This document shows, piece after piece, positions 38,896-43,091 of a stretch of DNA of 43,091 nucleotides. The first letter of the stretch is position 1. Each line of letters begins with the position of its first letter. The DNA lies in contig JANYDI010000058.1 of assembly GCA_025363695.1 (NCBI GenBank), forward strand, positions 1 to 43,091, given 5' to 3'. The position numbers and the translations under genes are program-made. The stretch comes from Opitutia bacterium. GTDB lineage: Bacteria > Verrucomicrobiota > Verrucomicrobiia > Opitutales > JANYDI01. Below the pieces are notes generated by a model that saw nothing but the letters and a program-made list of their open reading frames with translations, ran no database searches and was not told the origin of the DNA.

Positions 38896-38956
38896 TAAGT
38901 TTAGTTAATTGTTCACACGCCTTAACCCCAATCCCCCCCTTTTATTGACAGCAACC

Positions 38957-39112
38957 GATCGCGAAGCGATCTGTGCCGCCTTCGCCAAGGCTTCGGCGCG
39001 CCCATGGGAGGCCCTTGTATCACCCTTCTTGATAGGCGATTTTTATAAAATGCATCGCATTTTTAAAAATCGCCTATCAATAGGGGATCCAAGGGGAGCT
39101 GGCTCCCCTTGG
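38957..39112. repeat. BAM hairpin module (reverse) with a small insertion
   Basis: S3 GATCGCGAAGCGATC at 38957, then an extra CGCCTTCGCCAAGGCTTCGG stretch, distal CCTTG, S2 with TGATAGGCGATTTTTAT, GGATCCAAGG and S1 GGGGAGCTGGCTCCCC ending 39112. It encodes the C-terminal tail of murJ. Confidence 0.88.
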
Positions 39113-40609
39113 CCTTCCTTTCCCCTTCCCAACCCCCACGCCGTACACGCCAACGCCGAGTGGGATAAGCACGACGAGGGCGCCTAGGAGGCTGAGCTTG
39201 GAGGGGGGCAGCAGGTGGGCCCAGAGCTTCCAGCTGGCGTAGGTGATGACGCCCATGAGGAGGGCTTGGAGCCAGAGTCGGGCCTGCAGGGCGCTCAGGG
39301 GGTGGATCTGAGGGTTTTTTTTGCACAGCGCCAGGTGTAGGGCGACGGACTGAAATAGCGCACTGAGCAGGTTGGCAGCGGCCAGGCCGGAGGTTTTAAA
39401 CCCGGGTAAAAGTAGGAGGCTCAGTAGGACATGTAGGATAAGTGTCATGACAGCCATGCGAGCGGGCAGACGCGCTTCGTGGAGGGCATGCAGGGTGCGC
39501 GTGGCCAGCAGGCTCATAGAATAAAAGGGAATACTCGCCGCATAGAGGCATAAGGGCCCTTGGGCGATGAGGGGGTTGGAAAATTTACCCCATTGGAAGA
39601 GCCCCAGCAAAATGGGCTCACTAAGGGCAATGAGCCCCAAAGCCGCTGGAATACTGATCCCCAATGAGTAACGCAGGCCTTGGGTGTAGGTGTGGGCAAG
39701 GCCGTGGACATCGTCTTTGGCGGCTTGGTCGGAAAGGCGAGGGAACAACACGCTGACAATGGCGCTGCTAAAAACACCCAAAGGAAACTCAATAAGGCGA
39801 TTGGCTAGGTACAAAACGGCCGTAGCGCTTGGGTCAATACCAAAGGCCAAAAAGCGCGAAAACACACTATTGAGCTGCAAAATACTGGCACCCCAAAGCC
39901 CAGGGATAAAACGTTTTTTCCAGTTTTTAAGCGCCTCAGAGCCTCCCCAGTCGATTCTGAAGCAAAAGTGCTCCTGCTTGCAAGCCCAAACGAGCATGCC
40001 CAGCTGCACCATGCCGCCCACAAGGACGCCTGCACACAGGATCCAAGCGCGTTTGGGGCCGTTATCGCACGCAAACCCGGCTCCCAGCGCGAAAATCATC
40101 GCCAAATTAAGCGCTATGGGTGAAAACGCCGCCCAACCAAAGCGCTGCCGTACGTTCAAAGCCGCACTGAGTGCCGCCGCCAGGCATATCAGCCACAAAT
40201 ACGGCATCAGCACCAGGCCCATATCGGCAGCCCAGTACCAGCGCTCGCTCAAGCCCGGAATATAACGTACACAAAGCAGTCCGGGCATCACGACTCCCAG
40301 GGTCCCCAAAATCAGGATACTCAGCCGTGTCAGTACTTGATTAAAGAATCTATTAAGCGTGGCTTGGCAGTCTTTTTGCGCCTCCGCTGCCAAGCTCGGG
40401 ATCAACGCAGACGTCAGCGCCCCCTCACCCAGTAGGCGTCTAAACAGGTTCGGAAGCGTAAAGGCCAGCAAAAATGCCGAGTTGAGCCCGCTAGCCCCCA
40501 GCGAGGCAAACAGCAGGCTGTCCCGCAGCAGCCCCAGGATCCGCGACCCCAGGGTCAACCCCGAAATGAGCGACACAGGCCTTATGAAGGTCGATTGTTT
40601 AAAAGACAT
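39077..40609 (-). CDS. murJ: lipid II flippase MurJ (MviN)
   Basis: Moves the peptidoglycan precursor lipid II across the inner membrane. The 510-residue product has about 13-14 hydrophobic segments. Family motifs include GLTLGSRILGLLRDSLLFASLG near the start (shown in part), FTLPNLFRRLLGEGALTSAL, IPSLAAEA, a FNQVLTRLSIL helix, LYLANRLIEFPLGVFSSAI and LFPRLSDQAA. Charged pocket residues (Arg, Glu in RRLLGEGA) are present. The last 13-15 residues (KGRPRGASSPWIPY) are translated BAM-module sequence in a different frame from the tails of lgt, FkbM and gpmI. Confidence 0.94.
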   Translation of the reverse strand: MSFKQSTFIRPVSLISGLTLGSRILGLLRDSLLFASLGASGLNSAFLLAFTLPNLFRRLLGEGALTSALIPSLAAEAQKDCQATLNRFFNQVLTRLSILILGTLGVVMPGLLCVRYIPGLSERWYWAADMGLVLMPYLWLICLAAALSAALNVRQRFGWAAFSPIALNLAMIFALGAGFACDNGPKRAWILCAGVLVGGMVQLGMLVWACKQEHFCFRIDWGGSEALKNWKKRFIPGLWGASILQLNSVFSRFLAFGIDPSATAVLYLANRLIEFPLGVFSSAIVSVLFPRLSDQAAKDDVHGLAHTYTQGLRYSLGISIPAALGLIALSEPILLGLFQWGKFSNPLIAQGPLCLYAASIPFYSMSLLATRTLHALHEARLPARMAVMTLILHVLLSLLLLPGFKTSGLAAANLLSALFQSVALHLALCKKNPQIHPLSALQARLWLQALLMGVITYASWKLWAHLLPPSKLSLLGALVVLIPLGVGVYGVGVGKGKGRPRGASSPWIPY

Positions 40610-40633
40610 AGGAAGTGAAGGGAAGTTTAAGGG

Positions 40634-40868
40634 CCAAGGGGAGCTAGCTCCCCTTGGATCCCCTTTCCGATGGGCGATTTTCTAAAATGCTGGCGCATTT
40701 TAGGAAAATCGCCCATCGGCTTAGATGGATACAAGGCGCCATCCTGATCGCTTCGCGATCGTGGGGGGGCTTAGTATATGCTTATCGATAGCGATTTATC
40801 TAAAATGCGCTAGCATTTTAATAAATCGCTATCGAAAGGGGATCCTAAGGGGCACGAGTGCCCCTTAG
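40634..40868. repeat. tail-to-tail pair of BAM modules
   Basis: Forward S1 GGGGAGCTAGCTCCCC at 40634 (CAAG type), S2 with CCGATGGGCGATTTTC, shared S3 GATCGCTTCGCGATC at about 40746, reverse S2 with ATCGATAGCGATTTATC (TAAG type), S1 GGGGCACGAGTGCCCC ending 40868. It links the start of murJ and the end of hisS. Confidence 0.9.
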
Positions 40869-42141
40869 CCCTTAGCCATTCTACCACTACATCCTCCTTC
40901 ACCACTTCGCTGTGGCCGTTCCGTAAATCCTTGGCCACGAGGCCTTCGGGGCTGACGGTGAGGGCGTGGTGGGCGCCTACGTGCTGGGCTTGTTCGAGTT
41001 GCTTGTTGAGGCTGGTGGGCTTAAGGGTGCCCTGGACTTGCAGGCCATGGCGACGGAGTTGTTGGGTGAGGCGCAGGGCTTGTGGGCGTAGCGATTCCTC
41101 GGTAATGGCGATGAACACTGCCGCCTGGGGGGCTTGCGCAGGCAGACAGTTATGGGCTTGGAGGCAGTCCTGGAGCGTGACATCGCCCATGGCAAAGCCA
41201 GCGGCTGGGAGCTGGGGCCCGCCTAGTTTTTCGACCAAGGTATCATAACGGCCACCACCGGCTAAGGCGCGTCCTTGGCCACTGCGTTCAAAGGCTTCGT
41301 AGACAAAACCGGTATAATAAGCAAGTCCTCGGACAATGCCCAAATCGATCGTAATAAAGGGAAGCAGCTCCATGGCTTCCAGTTGGGCCATGAGGACCTT
41401 CCAGTCCTCCAGGCGGCTAATCAAGGGCTCATGGTGCTTGTTGGTGTTTAAAAAGGCTTCAATGGCTTGTAGGCTGCGCAGACTACTGAGGTGATCGATA
41501 GCTTGTAGGAGTTTTTCACCTTCAAGATGTAGGGCTTCTAGCTTTGCAATGACCTGCTGGGCTGCTTCCCGTTCGCGCTTGTCAATAATATTCAGGACGG
41601 CAAAAAGCTGCTCTTGCGGGACTCCCCAGCTGCTCAGCGCCTGTAGCCACAAAGTTCGGTCGCTCAGGCGGATATGGACCTGTTGCTCGGTGAGGCCAAA
41701 GTTCTGAAACGTAGTGATCATCAGGGCTATGAGCTCCGCATCGGCTCCAGGACCGGCTTCTCCCAGGATATCGGCATTGAATTGATAAAAGGCTCGCAAA
41801 CGCCCTTTTTGCGGGCGTTCGTAGCGGTAGCACTCACCCACGTTAAACCACTTGATGGGCCGCTTCAAAGCCGCTGCCTTTGCTCCCACCATCGCCGCCA
41901 AAGAGGGCGTCAGCTCTGGCCTCAACGCGATAGCCCGACCGCCTTTGTCCTGGAAACAAAAGAGCTGGTCGACGACTTCCTGGCCGGATTTTTCGATATA
42001 TAATTCGAGCGGTTCCAATGTGGGCGCCTCATAAGGCTGAAAAGCAAAGGCCTTGGCCGTTCGCCGCCACGTATCAAAAATGTTATCACGTAACGCGCAT
42101 TCCTGTGGAAAAAATTGCCGAAACCCTGGTAGTGTCCCCAT
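40810..42141 (-). CDS. hisS: histidyl-tRNA synthetase
   Basis: Class II aminoacyl-tRNA synthetase. The 443-residue product begins GTLPGFRQFFPQECALRD and has motif 1 region PTLEPLELY, ALRPELTPSLA, motif 2 FNVGECYRYERPQKGR, the histidine-binding GLAYYTGFVYEAF and GRALAGGGRYDTLVEKLGG, motif 3 PAAGFAMGDVTL (GDV in place of the more common GLERL; to my recollection usual in PVC relatives) and a C-terminal anticodon domain. The natural end is near VVVEWL; the last 20 residues (RAKGHSCPLGSPFDSDLLKC) run through S1 into S2 of a BAM module, the longest such tail. TTGATT-17-TAGGGT ends 9 nt before the ATG. Confidence 0.94.
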   Translation of the reverse strand: MGTLPGFRQFFPQECALRDNIFDTWRRTAKAFAFQPYEAPTLEPLELYIEKSGQEVVDQLFCFQDKGGRAIALRPELTPSLAAMVGAKAAALKRPIKWFNVGECYRYERPQKGRLRAFYQFNADILGEAGPGADAELIALMITTFQNFGLTEQQVHIRLSDRTLWLQALSSWGVPQEQLFAVLNIIDKREREAAQQVIAKLEALHLEGEKLLQAIDHLSSLRSLQAIEAFLNTNKHHEPLISRLEDWKVLMAQLEAMELLPFITIDLGIVRGLAYYTGFVYEAFERSGQGRALAGGGRYDTLVEKLGGPQLPAAGFAMGDVTLQDCLQAHNCLPAQAPQAAVFIAITEESLRPQALRLTQQLRRHGLQVQGTLKPTSLNKQLEQAQHVGAHHALTVSPEGLVAKDLRNGHSEVVKEDVVVEWLRAKGHSCPLGSPFDSDLLKC

Positions 42142-42150
42142 AAGCCAGCC

Positions 42151-42179
42151 ACCCTAAAGGCTGTAGGCGCCGAAATCAA
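42151..42179 (-). promoter_or_regulatory. candidate promoter of hisS
   Basis: Minus strand TTGATT (42179-42174), 17-nt spacer, TAGGGT (42156-42151), 9 nt before ATG 42141. The -10 is weak. Confidence 0.35.
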
Positions 42180-42204
42180 TCTCTTTTGTGGGGAAATTTT
42201 GTTG

Positions 42205-42252
42205 AAAGGGAAAGGGAAAGGGAAAGGGAAAGGGAAAGGGAAAGGGAAAGGG
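42205..42252. repeat. (AAAGGG)n hexanucleotide microsatellite
   Basis: Seven tandem AAAGGG units and a partial eighth lead directly into the S1 hairpin of the next module. Similar but shorter purine tracts precede other S1 hairpins. Confidence 0.92.
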
Positions 42253-42370
42253 GCGCTGGCGCCCCTTAGGATCCCCTACCGATAGGCGATTTTTAAAAAT
42301 GCGATGCATTTTATAAAAATCGCCTATCGGGAAGGGTGATACTAAGGCCTCCACAGATCGCTTCGCGATC
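42247..42370. repeat. BAM hairpin module
   Basis: S1 GGGGCGCTGGCGCCCC without the usual outer TAAGG, GGATCC, S2 with CCGATAGGCGATTTTT and apex AAATGCGATGCATTTT, distal CTAAGG, S3 GATCGCTTCGCGATC at 42356-42370. It faces the 5' end of hisS. Confidence 0.9.
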
Positions 42371-42397
42371 GAACATTATCAATATAAGTGTTTATTT

Positions 42398-42433
42398 AAA
42401 CCACACTATGGGAGGCCTCCTTAACTGTGGTTT
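42398..42433. repeat. minimal E-type element (outer arms only)
   Basis: AAACCACACTATGGGAGGCC followed by TCCTTAACTGTGGTTT: only the tips of the first-subtype outer arms remain, a deletion derivative like the site at 36150. Confidence 0.7.
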
Positions 42434-42523
42434 GTTGTTATATAAAAAATACAATACGATCATTCTGATGCTATTTTTGTATTTAAAATCACATACATAT
42501 AAGTTGTTTATCAACAACAAAGT

Positions 42524-42813
42524 ACACTTTGATCGCCCTGAAAGGGCGAAGGATGATAGCCCAGGGCGACTCTTGGGTCGCCCTGGGTTTGCTGTGAAAA
42601 AAGACTAGAGCCCTACAGGGGCGATTCTTAAAATGTATTAAATTTATCTTAAAATTAACAAAATATTGCAATAAAATTTAAAATATATGCTCTATATCAA
42701 CTCTATTGAATCGCCCCTGTAGGGCTCTAAATCTCTACCTACCAGAACCCAGGGCGACCCAAGAGTCGCCCTGGGCTATCATCCTTCGCCCCTTCAGGGC
42801 GATCATTTTGTGT
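42524..42813. repeat. E-type nested palindrome (complete, third outer-arm subtype)
   Basis: Outer arms GATCGCCCTGAAAGGGCGAA / TTCGCCCCTTCAGGGCGATC with GGATGATAG/CTATCATCC. Second arms are a longer variant containing CAGGGCGACTCTTGGGTCGC and its inverted copy, inner arms GAGCCCTACAGGGGCGATTC / GAATCGCCCCTGTAGGGCTC. The AT-rich loop of about 90 nt is the longest of the family here. Confidence 0.85.
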
Positions 42814-42925
42814 TTTGAATCAAAAAGTTAGACTGCCTTCAGCACGATAGACTTAGACGCATGTGATTTTTAAAGACAAAAATAGCATCAGAATTAGGGC
42901 GTGTGATCAATTAAGCTATCAACAA

Positions 42926-43091
42926 AACGCACATAAGGAGGCCTGAAGGGCCGGCATATCGTAGCCCGGGGCGTAAGCCCTGGGTTTACAGGTGAAAATT
43001 TTTTGAGCCCTACAGGGGCGACACTCGTATTCAAATTCTGAGTGCCGCCCTTACAGGGCTCCGGTTTGTTTTTCATATCAAACCCAGGGCT
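42926..43091. repeat. E-type nested palindrome, cut by window end
   Basis: First-subtype left outer arm (ACATAAGGAGGCCTGAAGGG), second arm GGGGCGTAAGCCCTGGGT, full inner stem, and the start of the right second arm AACCCAGGGCT at the last base. Confidence 0.85.

Noticed and set aside
42205..42252. Part of hisS upstream coding sequence
   Set aside because: The hexanucleotide run lies upstream of a well-supported ATG and translates to a Lys/Gly or Phe/Pro repeat with no family match.

Overview
The window reads as a piece of chromosome from a Verrucomicrobiota-like bacterium (PVC superphylum, probably the Opitutia/Puniceicoccales side). This is inferred from gene content only, since no rRNA is present. 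The support is a Mn/Zn permease fused to a DtxR-type domain, a GldF/GldG-like pair, an FmdB-like protein with a decayed zinc ribbon, a LacI regulator, and an rplY-pth-rpsF-ssb-rplI-dnaB housekeeping order. Two tandem exported proteins that combine an F-box-like motif with leucine-rich repeats hint at life with a eukaryotic host.

Layout. 1-4600: metal permease-regulator fusion (minus), two F-box/LRR paralogues, ubiE. 4600-7470: GldF/GldG-like genes and tRNA-Arg(CCU). 7600-11400: LacI regulator, membrane zinc peptidase, DAHP synthase with an FmdB-like partner. 11400-14250: an orphan Mu-gp29-like (DUF935) portal gene inside a repeat field. 14250-22260: rplY, pth, rpsF, ssb, rplI, dnaB, bamA, prepilin peptidase. 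22300-24130: two secreted proteins of a family I do not recognise. 24300-30130: recN, an unknown three-gene operon, a SYLF-domain protein, a ribosome hibernation factor. 30340-37240: FkbM methyltransferase, FKBP isomerase, lgt, an SDR, gpmI, an OppB-like permease. 37300-39070: repeats plus one strong promoter driving a short structured transcript. 39080-43091: murJ, hisS and more repeats.

The striking content is between the genes. Almost every transcription-unit boundary carries a hairpin module, called BAM here for its GGATCC core. It has a gene-facing short hairpin (S1), a long hairpin (S2) and a distal 15-nt palindrome (S3). I count 28 modules. S1 faces the nearest gene in every one, at 5' and 3' ends alike, and modules never lie inside tight operons. 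Stem sequences differ between copies but stay paired. The inner S1 arm is complementary to a distal segment beyond S2 in 25 of 26 testable copies (CTTAG/CTAAG or CCTTG/CAAGG), and the remaining copy keeps a G-U pair, so two mutually exclusive folds are preserved. About ten genes terminate inside a module and so gain module-encoded C-terminal tails. Two further palindrome families (E: about 210-290 bp nested palindromes; P: about 105-130 bp long hairpins with exchangeable cores) share the gaps.

A second theme is translation initiation. Eight genes have a -35-like hexamer 37-39 nt upstream of the start codon, which places the transcription start at or next to the ATG. Most first genes after a module lack a Shine-Dalgarno sequence, so leaderless or near-leaderless mRNAs may be common here.
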